64,000 bases of DNA, taken from positions 14,291,936 through 14,355,935 of the forward strand of contig NC_080422.1 in assembly GCF_029873635.1 (NCBI RefSeq), written 5' to 3'. The notes beneath the pieces were generated by a model, which was not told the DNA's origin, searched no databases, and saw only the letters and a list, made by a program, of their open reading frames with translations. Below, piece after piece: positions 1-11,455 of this stretch. This stretch comes from Malania oleifera. Taxonomy: Eukaryota; Streptophyta; Magnoliopsida; Santalales; Ximeniaceae. How positions within the stretch are numbered: the stretch's first letter is position 1; each line of letters opens with the position of its first letter. Position numbers and translations under genes: made by a program.

Positions 1-297
1 TGATAAATGCAAGTTTTGAAAAGGGGATAAAAAACTCCACTACCACGGGTAAAATTATAAAATGATTTGTAACTGGTTTTATATAAAATATCTGTCTTCT
101 CTTTTATCTCTCATTTTCTTTATATATACCTTACTTACTTCAAGCATACAAGTGAGTATATAAGCATACAAAGATATGTATTTCAAATGTGCAGGGTAGG
201 GTGCCCTTTTATAGAACAATATGAATAAGAAGGCATTTATTGGGGTGGAAAAATCGAAGTGGTGGAAGATGGGGTGACATTCACATTTTTCATAACA
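1..297 (-). mobile_element. Copia 3' LTR, truncated by the window edge
   Basis: This is the LTR of a minus-strand Ty1/copia element. Read on the minus strand it begins TGTTATGAAAAATG at 297. It is preceded by the purine tract CAATGGGGAG (plus 298-307), as expected for the boundary between a polypurine tract and a 3' LTR. A TATA-like stretch lies in the region reading gcccttttatag. The same LTR recurs at 1447-1767 with scattered substitutions, and the two copies diverge near position 25. The 3' end of this copy is lost at or near the window start. Confidence 0.6.
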
Positions 298-1112
298 CTC
301 CCCATTGAATGTCACTCATATATTAATTCTTTCTATTAAGATCTTTAAGATGTCTCATTTCGATGAGATGAACTAATTTCTTGAAATGTAGTAGGCAAAA
401 CTTTGGTAAACAAATCTGCTAGATTATCACTTATCGGATCTACTGAACATCTAGATTATCACTCATATATTAATTCATTCTACTAAGATCTTTAAGATGT
501 CTCATTCCGATGAGATGAACTAATTTCTTGAAATGTAGTAAGTAAAGTTTTGGTAAACAAATCTGCTAGATTATCACTTGATCGAATCTACTGAACATTT
601 ATATTACCATTCTTCTAAAGTTCATGTGTATAGAAGAATTTTCGAAAAATATGTTTTGTTCTGTCACCCTTTATGTATTCTCCTCTCAGTTGAGTTGTAC
701 ATGCAACATTGTCTTCATACACAACTGTTGGAATATTTTGATTGATTGAAGACCATAATTTTCTTGTATATGAGAAATCATTGATCTGAACCACACGCAT
801 TCTCTATTAGTTTCATGGATAGTTAGTATTTCCAAATGATTGGAGAATATTATTGTAATTGTCTGCTTTACTCTTAAATAACATTGAATTTGTTTGATTT
901 CATTCCAATGTTGCCGAGTAAAAGCAGAGTTATATCTTACTAGTACATTTACAGCAAATGCAATGTTAGATCTTGTACAATTTGCCAAATATATCAAAAA
1001 GCTGACAACACTTAAATATGGTACTTCAGGACCAAGTAACTCCTCCCCCTTATCATAAGGCTTAAATATGGTACTTCGGGACTAAGTAATTTCTCCTCCT
1101 CATCATGAAGTC
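298..1112 (-). pseudogene. Copia pol remnant: RT tail and RNase H, copy 1
   Basis: Broken minus-strand reading frames match the end of a Ty1/copia polyprotein. The stretch at 800-615 carries the RNase H signatures YEDN.AC and GDRTKHI, in the order usual for plant copia elements. The stretch at 997-880 carries ANCTRSNIAFAVN, the segment joining RT to RNase H. Between RNase H and the LTR the sequence at 313-430 is repeated at 461-584, a duplication of roughly 148 bp. Frameshifts and stops throughout mean no protein is made. The LTR at 1-297 lies directly downstream on the minus strand. Confidence 0.65.
313..584. repeat. Tandem duplication, about 148-bp unit, in the copia 3' region
   Basis: The sequence from cactcatatattaattc at 313 is repeated from 461 with few differences. 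Both units continue through the aagatctttaagatgtctc and aacaaatctgctagattatc segments. Copy 2 of this copia tail (from about 1785) has only one unit, so the duplication arose in copy 1. Confidence 0.7.
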
Positions 1113-1445
1113 TGTTGGCTCGAGAGTAGAGTTTAGATGGGGGTGAATGGACTATTTTGCGTATTTAGACTTTCCTCTACAAAATAAAATTCTTGGCAAG
1201 ATACAAGCAATTATATCACAATATATGAAATTTAAATCATGCACAAGATATGAAATAAAGAGTAAAGAGTGGAGAAACTTAACACCGATATTTTGACGTG
1301 GTTCGACACCAAGCTTACGACCACGCCTTGAGACCAACTCAAGGATTCCACAATCCACTATAAAACTCCTTCACCGGCAGACAAGCCTTACAATAAGAGA
1401 ACAAATCCCTCAACACTCACCAAGAGCCTTCACACGGGAATAAAG
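1113..1445 (-). mobile_element. Truncated LTR piece, same family as the LTR at 2425
   Basis: It starts tgttggctcgagagtagag and matches 2425-2770 closely, including the block gcaattatatcacaat and the downstream ccaactcaaggattcca. It stops near 1445 where the next copia LTR begins. Its U3 part with the TATA box and TCGTCGACGA array is missing. It is the distal part of a tandem duplication. Confidence 0.55.
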
Positions 1446-1446
1446 A

Positions 1447-1767
1447 CAAGACAAAATTTTACGTGGTTTGGCCATGCCTACTCCATAAGTGGATGGGATC
1501 AAAAACTTCACTATCACGAGTAAAATTATAAGATGACCTGGAACCGGCCTTGTATAAAATATCTATCTTCTCTTTATCTCTCCTCTTCTTTCTATATACC
1601 TTACTCACTTCAAGCATGCAAGTGAGTATATAAACATGCAAAGATATATATTTCAAATGTGAGGGGTAGGGTGCCCTTTTATAGGGCAATATAGATAACA
1701 AGGCATTTATTGGGGTGGAAAAATGGAAGTGGTGGAAGATGGGGTGACATTCACATTTTTCATAACA
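1447..1767 (-). mobile_element. Copia 3' LTR, copy 2
   Basis: Second copy of the LTR at 1-297. On the minus strand it runs from TGTTATGAAAAATG at 1767 to the acgtaaaattttgtc region near 1455, the usual 3' part of plant copia LTRs. A TATA box reads CCCTATAAAAGGGC on the minus strand near 1676. A purine tract CAATGGGGAG abuts it at 1768-1777. Confidence 0.6.
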
Positions 1768-2424
1768 CTCCCCATTGGATGTCACTCACATGTTAACTCC
1801 TTCTACTAAGATCTTTAAGATGTCTCATTCCGATGAGATGAACCAATTTCTTGAATTGCAATAGGCAAAGTTTTGGTAAACAAATTTTCTAGATTATCAC
1901 TTGATCGAATCTACTGAACATCTATAGCACCATTCTTCTAAAGTTTAAGTATTTTGAAAAATTTTCGAGAGATATGCATTGTTTTGTCACCCTTTATGTA
2001 TCCTTCTCTCAGTTAAACTATACATGCGGCGTTGTCTTCATACAAAACTGTTGGAATATCCTTGATTGATTGAAGACCATAATTTTCTTGTATATGAGAA
2101 ATCATTGATCTGAGCTACACGCATTCTCTATTAATTTCATGAATAGCTAGTATTGGAGGATATTGTTGTAATCGTCTACTTTACTCTCAAATATCATTGA
2201 ATGTGTTTGATTTCATTCCAATTTCGCCGAGTAAAAGCAGAGTTATATCTTGCTAGTACATTTACAGCAAATGTAATGTCGAGTCTTGTACAATTTTCCA
2301 GATATATCAAAAGGCCGAAAAACTTAAATAAGGTACTTCAGGACCAGGTAATTCCTCCCCCTTATCATAAAGCTTAAATATGGTACTTTAGGGTTAAGTA
2401 ATTCCTCCCCTACATCATGAGGTC
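1768..2424 (-). pseudogene. Copia pol remnant: RNase H, copy 2
   Basis: Minus-strand RNase H remnant parallel to 298-1112. The conserved blocks around the copia YEDN/GDRTKHI region are recognisable near 2080-1960, but stops and small deletions break them. For example, the part corresponding to 815-850 is shortened. It ends at the LTR starting at 2425, as copy 1 ends at 1113. Confidence 0.55.
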
Positions 2425-3870
2425 TGTTGGCCCGAGAGTAGAGTCTAGATGGGGGGTGAATGGACTATATTGCGTATTTAGGCTTTCCTCTGCAAAATAA
2501 AATTCTTGACAAGATAAAAGCAATTATATCACAATAAATAAAATTTAAATCATGCACAAGATATGAAATAAAGAGTAAAGAGTGGAGAAGCTTAACACCA
2601 ATATTTTGACGTGGTTTGGCACCAAGCCTACGTCCATGCCTTAAGACAAACTCAAGGATTCCACAATCCACTATAAAACTCCTTCACTGGCGAAGAAGCC
2701 TTACAACGAGAGAACAAATCCTTCAACGCTTACCAAGAGCCTTCACACGAGAACAAATCCCACAATGCTCACCAAGAGCCGCAAGGTTCACCAAGGAGCC
2801 TTGCAATTTTGGTTTACCAAGAACCTTCACCAATTGGTTCACAAAGAACCTTTTGCAACAAGAAGATGAATTACAAAATGATGCTCCTTTAATTTTAGGT
2901 GATATCAAATACAATACAACCTCACACTATTGTTTCAAGTAATGAATCAAACAAGATTAAAGAGCAAATGAGAAATTGAGCACTTGCTATGAAGAACTAA
3001 AATGCAAAATGCATAGGTTTTGTATTCAAAGGATGTTAATCACTAAACTCATGTAAAAATCTTCAAAACCATGTGTAATCAAGCCTAAAGACTTGTATTT
3101 ATAGCCAAATGCATGAGCTAACTGTTATCAGAATGTTGGGAGTGAATCCCATTTGAATGGCTCAAGAACTAGTCGTTTTCTTGCCAGTTAGTTTCAGGGC
3201 TCAATGCAAATCATCGACGAGTTGACTTTAATCGTCGATGAGTTGCCCTCAGTCGTTGATGAATTACCCCAATTCATCAACGAGTTCCCTAGGCAGAAAA
3301 CTCATTTAGATATTGGAAAAATTCATCGACAAGTTGCTCTAATTTGTCGACGAGTTCCCCCAATTCGTCGACGATTCACCCATATTCGTTGAAAATTTGA
3401 TTGGGCAGAAACTCACTTTGGTTACTGGCCTAATTAGTCGACAAATAAACCCAATTAGTCGATGATTTTCCCTGTTTTTCATACCAATATGCCTTTTAAT
3501 GAATTAATCCAATCTTGGACAGAAGTATATGAAAGATATTAAAGCCAATGATAGTTTATACTTGTCCTTATGAAGTTTTTATTAATTATAAGATATCTTG
3601 TTTATGAAAACGCATTTGAAAGATCATTTTGATATCTTATACACTAGTATGTCCTTTATAAAAATATACTTGACTTTCTTGAGACTTTAGGACATAAAAC
3701 TTGTTTTGACAAAATCAGGACTAAGTGTATAAATGTTCATAATACCATGATGTTGAAAACTTGTCCCTTGTGAAAACAAATTTTGATTATAGAATTCTTT
3801 TGTCAAACTCTTCGATTTATCTTTGAAAAACTATGAATATTGAGTTTGTGACTTAGTGAAATTGGTAGGC
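2425..3870 (-). mobile_element. LTR (copia-like, minus) with U3 TCGTCGACGA array
   Basis: The left edge reads tgttggcccgagag, followed by the G-run and gtgaatgg typical of one class of plant copia LTRs. The minus-strand TATA box is GGCTATAAATAC (3096-3105). Upstream of it, at 3200-3465, lies an array of about ten TCGTCGACGA-type boxes. The body matches a second LTR at 4241-5519 along most of its length. The right edge is approximate, taken from where similarity between the copies ends near gtttgtgactta. No target duplication was found. Confidence 0.55.
3200..3465. promoter_or_regulatory. Array of TCGTCGACGA-type boxes in LTR U3
   Basis: About ten boxes such as catcgacgag, cgtcgatgag, tcatcaacgag, ttgtcgacgag, ttcgtcgacga and agtcgatga occur at 20-45 bp spacing. 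They lie upstream (minus sense) of the TATA box at 3096-3105. Most deviations from TCGTCGACGA are C-to-T or G-to-A at CpG. A regulatory role is inferred from position only. Confidence 0.55.
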
Positions 3871-4240
3871 TCGCCAAGGCTTGGGTCCTTAACTATCAAA
3901 AATAATATTTTTATAACCTAACTATCCCAAGTTTTGTAGAAAGTGGGTAAGTTGGGTGTCGATCCTTAGGGACTTGAAGTGCAGTGATTAAACCTCTTCC
4001 AAATCAGTTTATTACGGCCTTGCTATGAAAAAGAAGTAAAAGGTGGTATTTTTCAATGGATGATATATAACCAACTACGGGAAAGCAATTAAATGAAAGC
4101 AAGTAAATCTATACTACTGGAAAGCGAGCAAATCTCTATGTTACCCTACTCCTACAAAGCGATGTTGAGGTCGGAATCAGATGCTGGACGCCATGCTTCT
4201 AACTATGCTCATCCACACTTCCATAGAAGTACTTGTTAGT
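3871..4240 (-). mobile_element. Athila/Tat-type gypsy LTR fragment, minus (distal part)
   Basis: There is no coding sequence. The phrases gtcgatccttagggactt and gaaagcaattaaatgaaagc resemble those at about 6060-6130. I read this as the distal part of the same minus-strand gypsy LTR that ends at 7102, interrupted by the LTR at 4241-5519. The assignment rests on sequence style and position, not on a full alignment. Confidence 0.35.
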
Positions 4241-5519
4241 TGTCCCAGCCCAGGAGTATGTAGTCCAGAGGGGGGGGTTGAATGGACTCTTTTGTGAATT
4301 ACAAACTTTCTCTAAAAAATAAAACACTAGGAAAGATGCAAGCAATTATATCACAATATATGAAATTTAAATCATACACAAGACAAATAATAAAGAGTAT
4401 AGGGAGAGAAAATCAACACCGGTATTTTTACATGGTTTGGCACCAAACCTACATCCACGCCTTAAGACCAACTCAAGGATTCCACTGTATGATCTCCTTC
4501 ACTGGCGCAGAAGCCTTACAACTCAGGAACAAATCCCTCCCGCTCACCAAGAGCCTCTTCGGTTCACAAAGAACCTTCACCAAACGGTCCATAAAGAACC
4601 TTACAAGAAGATGATGGAAATATAATATGATGCTCCTCAAATGAGAAAATATTAAATACAAAGCAAACCTCACACTATCTCTCAAGTAATGAATCAAACA
4701 CAATTAAAGAGCAAGAGAAAATGAGCACTTGTGAATGAAGAACAACAATGCAAAGTGCTAGGTGCTTAGGTTTTGGTGTAAAAAGATATTTTTCACTAAG
4801 AATGATCAAAAGCCTTCAAAACCATGTTAATACATGTCTAATAGCTTGTATTTATAGCCCAAGAGCCTTAAGAGCCGTTAACCAGCTGTTGGGGGGAAGA
4901 AAAGATATTTTATTTGGTAAACTAGCCGTTTTTCGCCTGTTAGCGTCATTTTGCCCATTGGACTCGTCGACTAGGCCCCTACACTCGTCGATTAATCATA
5001 TATTGCAACTCGTCGATGAATCCCCTGTGTTCGTCAACGAGGTCCCTGAATTAGAAAAAGTTATCAACGTGAAAGTTGTGGCATTTTGTCTTGACACCAA
5101 GATCATCCCATTTGGACTTTTCTGCACTATGGTAGTGACGATTGCTTTATTTTTCCTTATCAAAAAACGTTTTAATGACTCAAAACTTTCTTGGACAAAA
5201 GTATATGAAATATATTAAGTCTAATGAAGATTAAAACTTGTCCAAATGAGTTTTCTTTTGAATATAAGATATCTTAATTAATAAAACACGTTTGAAAACT
5301 CATTTTGATACTTATATGCTTAGTATGTCATTTTATAAATATACCTTTAGGACATAAAACTTATTTTAACACAATCGGGATTAAGTATAAAAATGTTCTT
5401 AAAACTAGGATGTTAAAAACTTGTCCCTTTGAAAACATATTTGAGTTTTAGGAATCATTTGACAAACTCTTGTTTTAACTTAGAAAACTATGAATTGTGA
5501 GTTTGTTACTTTTGTGCAG
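4241..5519 (-). mobile_element. LTR (copia-like, minus), second copy with TCGTCGACGA boxes
   Basis: It matches the LTR at 2425-3870. Shared parts are the G-run with gaatggac, the gcaattatatcacaat block, the ccaactcaaggattcca block, the TATA box (plus tatttatag, 4849-4857) and the 5' portion up to tatgaattgtgagtttgt. Its U3 carries four boxes at 4965-5045 (ctcgtcgact, ctcgtcgatt, ctcgtcgatg, ttcgtcaacga), fewer than the other copy. Both edges are approximate and no target duplication is evident. Confidence 0.5.
4965..5045. promoter_or_regulatory. Short array of TCGTCGACGA-type boxes in LTR U3
   Basis: Four boxes at about 20-30 bp spacing sit upstream (minus sense) of the TATA box at 4849-4857. 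The related LTR at 2425-3870 has about ten, so copy number differs within one family. Confidence 0.5.
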
Positions 5520-7102
5520 ATCCTATATGCTCATGTGTCCTAATATGCTTATGTAATGGCTCAACTCTTACTCAGAAATCATACAAGACACACACCGCAA
5601 GAGTTACAATACGCACTCACTCACACAACCCTTATTACAATTAATTTATACACAATAAAAACTTCAGGATGTGCTTTGGTGCTTCTGAGTCAGTGTCCAT
5701 CCGATCTTTCCTATTTGATGTCTACTCGGTCCGATCTTTGCTTCTGATTTGGTACCTCTGTGTATCCGACACTTTGTACCTGTACTAGATAAGATCTACA
5801 AGGAGGGAAAATATTAGGAACAACAAATAGGTTAATAACATCAAAACATATAAACCAAGATAGTGTAGTTGTTAGGGCTAACAGTACTAACCTAGGCGGG
5901 CCAAAGCGGGCGAGGGGCGATCAAAGGCACAAGGTAGCAAAGGTGCACCAACCGTCTAGAGTACAGCTAGGAAATCGGAGTATACCCTATCTTAGTAATA
6001 ACGAACACCTCCGCGGTTACGTAGCCAACTATTTCCCTCTGACTGATACATAGTAGTGCATATCCTTATCTGGAATATTTCATCAAACACACAGCAAGTA
6101 AATTGAAAGCAGTAAATTGAAAGCAGTAAATGAAAGCGTAAGTAAAAAGATCATCCCTTTATCATTCAAAATGTATGTCACTAACTTCAGAAGTACAAAA
6201 GGAGATCATATAATATACACAGCTATTGTATGAACGTTGCCGGTTGTCACGGACCATCATACACTCCACACATGAACTGAAACTACCCTACTCCTACTCT
6301 AACTTGGCTCTCAATGACTTCCTAGGTCTGTCACTAGCCTAAAAGAGGCCAAAGAGGAACCTAGAGCATGTGTTCGCAGCGAATAATTATAGGCTCTAGG
6401 GTTTACAAGTGTTGTTTTACAAGTTAGGAAAGTTTGCAACGAATCTCGCATAAAATATCGTCGTTGTAGACCAAGTTGCCCCTTTATCATTTTTGTGCGT
6501 GCCCTGGTCGAGACTCGCGAGAAGTCAAGGATTTGAATCTTCAATGTCTCTGACTTCGTCACGCCTCAAGGTCTTGTTGGTCGAGTTGATGGTCGAGACT
6601 TGTAGGATCTAGATCTCTAGGAAATCTCAAGAACTCGACATGATCGCCCCTCGAGGTCTCTTGGTCGAACACTTCGTAAAGACTCTCAGTATTTTTTCTC
6701 TCCATTCTATCTCAATATCTCGATGTGGTTGCCCCAGAGAGTCACTTGGTCGCGCACTTGGTCGAGCCTTGCAGCATTCTGATCTCAATTTGTACCTTGG
6801 AGTCCGCAGTGGAAGACTAAGTCGCTCTTATGTGTTTTTGGTCGTGCCACATAGTTGAACATCATCTTCTTGTCCATTAATGATCTGAAGCTTCAGGAAC
6901 TGGGCTGAACATCTAAATTGAGCTTTGAATCCTCCTTAGCTTCTCTTAATGCCTAACTCCATGGTTTTAACCTATTTTTCCTGAAAAAACAAACAAACCT
7001 TGCGCAACTCTAAACAATGATAACTCTGGGTAAATACACAATAAAATGAAGATAAGTAAAGATAAATGAGGGTCTAAAATCATGTATTTTAGGGACTCAT
7101 CA
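5520..7102 (-). mobile_element. Athila/Tat-type gypsy 3' LTR, minus
   Basis: The right edge is clear. On the minus strand the LTR begins TGATGAGTCCCTAAAATACATG at 7102, immediately after the purine tract CTTGGGGGTTG (plus 7103-7113). That is a polypurine tract/3' LTR junction. The interior is non-coding. The lower-coordinate edge is unresolved, and the LTR probably continues at 3871-4240 beyond the inserted LTR. The matching internal region follows at 7103-8628. Confidence 0.5.
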
Positions 7103-8628
7103 CAACCCCCAAGTTACACTTTGTTAGTCCTCAAGAAAAGCAAAATCTAAGAAAATTACCAAATCCTACCTACATCCTCTTTCGCGGGAACACGGTTGCA
7201 TTTACCGTATGCAACAAGGCTTTAAACCCCTAGGTTGATCCTAGTGGATGAGTTCTAGTCTCGTGAGGGTTTCCAGGGTGATACCCACAAACACTAGTTC
7301 AGTAAATAAAATATGGAAATGCATGCAGCATAATCATATCATTTTACATACAAAGATATAACTTTATTACCTACAAATTCCTTCATACATAACTCCATTA
7401 TACACACACTCCGCAGCATTTCAATCATGTAAAGCTCAACACAACACAGCTATCTCAAGACACCACTCATAGGGAATCAACTCATGACTATAATTCAGAG
7501 TTAATATTAGCATGCAAATCCAAGTATGAATAGGCCATTTCATAGGGCATGTGTAAGGTATATGATTTGTATCACTCAGAATGCTCAGGGGCACCTACAG
7601 AACGATCATATTGACTCAACCTCATTGGTTTATTTCCTCAAAATTCACTCAAGAGAATAGGTTCACTCTCATATGTAAGGAAGAGTGTTATGATCAAACG
7701 TCCCATATATATGAAGAACTAAAGCTAGAAGTGTGGAGTGAACTAGTCTTATAGGAAAGGAATCCAACCCTTACTGAGGTGTCAGGTCCTTCACCTTAGC
7801 ATCTTCTCACTTACTCGCCGCATTTAATCAAGATCGCCCTAGATAAACTTATTCCCATACTAGTTTGAATTCAGAAAATGCATTGGTCAGAAGATCTTTC
7901 ATACGTACAAAATCGTAGTGTCGTGTCCTTAGTTTGACCTATTTATCTTTGCTCAGAGCAGGTGTATATTTTTGTTTTCATTTTTCTCTGCTCAAATTTC
8001 TCTTTCTTTTTCATTTTCTTTCTTTGCATGGTCAGTTAAGACAATCATCACATTCTTATATTGTCTTGATGTTTCCAACAGGAATGTAGCTCGATCAAGA
8101 GTCTATGGAAAAAGTCAATTTCTAGGGGTGGCTTAACCTTCATGTCTTGAATAAACTACAAGACCTAGATTTATATCTCCCCACTTGATGTCACCTATAG
8201 GATAGCAAATACAAGAGCAAAGACTAGTTGAAAAAGGAAATCCAGTAAAAGAAGGAAGGTTGAGTTTTATAAACTCAAAGTTTGACGTCAAAAACTCGAA
8301 AAATGAGCAAACAGTTCAACAGTACCTCACCAGGTGTCATAGTCACCACGGTTGTTCTCTCAGTGCTCTCAAAGAACCCTAAGTGTTACAAATCACATGT
8401 AAGTGTGTTTTTGGCCCCATGAAGTACCATGTAAATACAAAATTTTACATTGCAGTATTAACCCAAACAAACCACTAGTCAATTACCTTGGTGAGCATAA
8501 TGAAATCACGTAGTTGAGAAATCTATGCATGTAACACTAGGTTATATAGGTGTATGTAAAGGTTCTGAAATGTATGTTAGCATGGTTCACTGGAATTTGT
8601 TTTCAAAAATTTTAAAATGTGTCATTTT
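7103..8628 (-). mobile_element. Athila-type 3' internal non-coding region, minus
   Basis: There is no open frame of note. The region 8300-8480 is the inverse of about 55140-55270 in the plus-strand Athila element. Shared blocks include cacttagggttc, gcactgagagag, gactatgacacc and gaggtactgttga. This ties the stretch to the long non-coding tail between integrase and 3' LTR of an Athila-like element. It continues at 10606 beyond the inserted solo LTR. Confidence 0.6.
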
Positions 8629-10605
8629 TGTTAGCTTTGGTGTATTACCAAGAGGGGGGTGAATTGGAATTTTTAAAAAATTTATCTCTTTGGTTAAACA
8701 AGATAGTCGTATAACACAACCTAAGGTCTTTCTAATCATACACCAATTGCACAGATAATGATATGCGGAAATTAAATCATGCGCAACATTCACAGTATAA
8801 CATATACGTGCGGTAAATATAAAGTGCAGAAATATAAACAGACACATGATATGTTATCAGGGTTCGGCCAATACTAGCTACGTCCCCACCCTGGCTACAC
8901 AGGCGCAAGGATTCCACTACGACTCACTTAAATGGGTGGAGCAGCACCTAATACAACACACCTTACCAGGGTGGCGCAGCTAGTTTTCCTAATCGGGTCT
9001 AAGCCAATTCTGGACTATTCAACAGGGCTAGTCTCCCTCTTCAGGCACACATCTGGAATATAGAAAATGTAAATTTTGCGTACAAATAAATGCTTCTTAC
9101 ACAAGCTGATATGTACCACTAAGCACAATATAATCAATGCACATCATATGTATGAACTATAAGCTCGGTGCTCTACGTGTGCAATCAACCTCAATAAGAA
9201 GTATAATCTCAAATATGCGTAGAGTGTTCTAACAAGCTAATCTTTGAAAGCAAAGTATATCAAATCTCAATATTAGATTAGTGTTTCAAAGATGCTAGCA
9301 ATAATATTCAAACGAATTCAAAAATATTTTCTCAAGTGTATCTAGCAAAAGAGTTGTTTGAAATCTAACTTTGTAAAATATTTTTGCACACAAAAGTATA
9401 TGCCCAAATGAGTATTGCAATGATAATGCAAACTCACTTAGCTCTATGATTTTTCCGAACCAAAGATTTATCAAATGAAATTGGGGGAAAAATCTAACTC
9501 AACCCTTAATATGAAAATCAAATGTGTAATATACAAGTGAGAGTTTCTAGCACAATATAACAAACAATAAACACTCACAAGGCAAGATTTCTCAAAGGAA
9601 TGAGGGTATTTGAGTGTTATGGGGTTGGAATAAACAAATAAGGTAGGAAATTTGAGAGAATTTTTGGCTAATCCTATATGCTAATCACCACTAATATAAG
9701 CAAATGAGCCCCTATATATAGAGAGAGGCCAAATTATGACCGTTGGTGACACCAAGGGTATTATTAAATATGTTTTAAAGCCCATTAAGAAAATTAACCC
9801 TGTTTACTTAATTTTAACTCTGGTAAAATATTAAGCAACCCGAAAGGTGTCAGGTGGCTGAACTTTAGTTTGGTCGCCTGAATAAACTCAACTCTAAAAA
9901 GCATTTTAAAAAGTTTGGTCACCCGAGTCTAGGTTCGGTTAACTAAACAAAAGTCATAAACATTATGTCTATGGTTCGGGTGGCCGAAACTAAGTTTGGT
10001 TGATCGAACTAACAAGTTTGGTCGCCCAAGGCCTCTTTGAATGCGGAGGTTCGGTTGCCTGGAGACGATACACTCATTTCTGGTTTGGTCGCCCGAAACC
10101 AGGTCAACCCACTAACTTCCCAGTGGTTTGGGTGCCCGAGGTGTTTTGAGCACCTGGGTTCGGTCGCCCGACATCTCACAGTGATTTTCATTTTAAGTCC
10201 AATTTTACCTCAGTTAATTCCCCTGATATTTTAAGTGAAGTTGGGGACTTTCTTACGTGCAAGTGTTGGGACCTAGGATCTTTATAAGGCCTTTTTAAGT
10301 ATACCAAAAAACCTAGCGTCGGTAGACTGAAGGGTGATCCCTAAGGTCTCTCTAAGGTCTTGAGCTTATAGTCCTACATGCATGATATGTAGATTATTAT
10401 AGACCTTGTATGATTATTATTATAGACCCAGCGAAATGAAATATAGATTACAACAATTAAAAACATTTCGGGTCTTCATTTTCCACAAGTTGTCTTTTGC
10501 CATCAATATGATCTTCCTAATATGGTCCTGCACACAAACTTGGAAAATGTTAAATACCAGAGTATTTGTCATAATCAAAATAGGGTATGACCCATGTGGT
10601 TAACA
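8629..10605 (-). mobile_element. Solo copia-type LTR, minus, TSD ATTTT
   Basis: On the minus strand the LTR begins TGTTAACCACATGGG at 10605 and ends CCAAAGCTAACA at 8629. The 3' part has the attcacccccctcttgg signature of many plant copia LTRs. The flanking duplication is ATTTT at 8624-8628 and 10606-10610, and the Athila sequence resumes on each side. A TATA box lies at 9712-9722 (minus CTATATATAGG). Upstream of it is an array of a repeated box (9840-10175). No internal region is present, so this is a solo LTR of 1977 bp. Confidence 0.85.
9840..10175. promoter_or_regulatory. Array of GGTTCGGTCGCCCGA-type boxes in LTR U3
   Basis: Boxes include tttggtcgcctga, tttggtcacccga, ggttcggttaact, ggttcgggtggccga, tttggttgatcga, tttggtcgcccaa, ggttcggttgcct, tttggtcgcccga, tttgggtgcccga and ggttcggtcgcccga. 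They repeat at irregular 20-50 bp spacing upstream (minus sense) of the TATA box at 9712-9722. The layout mirrors the TCGTCGACGA arrays in other LTRs here, but the box differs. Function is unknown. Confidence 0.5.
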
Positions 10606-11154
10606 ATTTTTATGCATGAAATGTGTCATGTAGTGTGCCACCCCCTACCCCCAACTTAGAACTTCAATGTCCTCACTGAAGTGGAGAAATAAAATGGAAC
10701 CCGAGTATGGGATAAGATAGTGCATGGTATCAGGAATATCCAATAGTGTGCCTGCAAAATATAATATCTAGAATAGTATGCATGCAAGAATACACTGTAG
10801 CACAAAAAGAAACGTAATAGCCAAAAGCACCATGAACGTTTTTTTTATTAATTTGCAAAATCTGCATTACAGAGCAGGTAAGTCTTTACAGGTATGGAGA
10901 ACCCTATAGAATCATGGTGGACTAACAGAGAGGAAAAGAAAAGAAAACAAAAGTGGGTCGTAGAAGCACCATGAACGAAGCTGCTAGGAGGCGTCCTAGT
11001 GACCCCCACTGTAGGAATCCGAGTCCGAGATGTGGAGCGGGTTAGTAGGGCAACTGTCGGGGCCATCATCATAGGTGGTTATTGCTGCAATGATCTTCCT
11101 GAGCACTTCTACTAACGCGTCCCAGATTACAGGGCCCAATGTCATGAGCGGCAC
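10606..11154 (-). mobile_element. Athila-type non-coding tail, minus (continued)
   Basis: This continues the minus-strand Athila-like element between the solo LTR and the Tekay-like insertion. The plus sequence acccccaactta near 10647 is the inverse of the gttgggggg block that follows pol at 54850 in the plus-strand Athila. No gene is seen; short frames here are chance. Confidence 0.5.
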
Positions 11155-11261
11155 TATAACGACCCAGAAAATTTTGACTATTTAAAATAATAAGAAGGAT
11201 AATAAGGAAAAAGGGAAAATAGGAGAAAAGGAAAAAGAAATATTAAAGGGAAATAAAAAAG

Positions 11262-11455
11262 CGCTTGTTGACGAGTTGGACTTTCTTGTCGACAAGAAAC
11301 CTGTGGAGCCTCGTCACCGAGCATGCTTGTCTCGCCGACGAGGGTTTACCCAGAGAGGGTTTTGAATACCTGAATTTCATCAACGAGATCTCGGTCTCGT
11401 CCATGAGTGGTGTACTTGGGCTCGTCAACGAGTCCAAACGTCTCGTTGACGAGGC
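11262..11455. promoter_or_regulatory. TCGTCGACGA-type box array in 5' LTR U3
   Basis: Boxes include cttgttgacgag, cttgtcgacaag, ctcgtcaccgag, ctcgccgacgag, catcaacgag, ctcgtcaacgag and ctcgttgacgag. They end about 20 bp upstream of the TATA box at 11472-11479. The equivalent boxes at 17395-17560 decayed at different CpGs, which points to a common CTCGTCGACGAG ancestor. Confidence 0.6.

Noticed and set aside
3200-3465. Evenly spaced short repeats resembling a CRISPR array
   Set aside because: Units are 10-12 bp palindromes with irregular spacing in an LTR U3 of a plant genome; no cas genes and no uniform long repeat.
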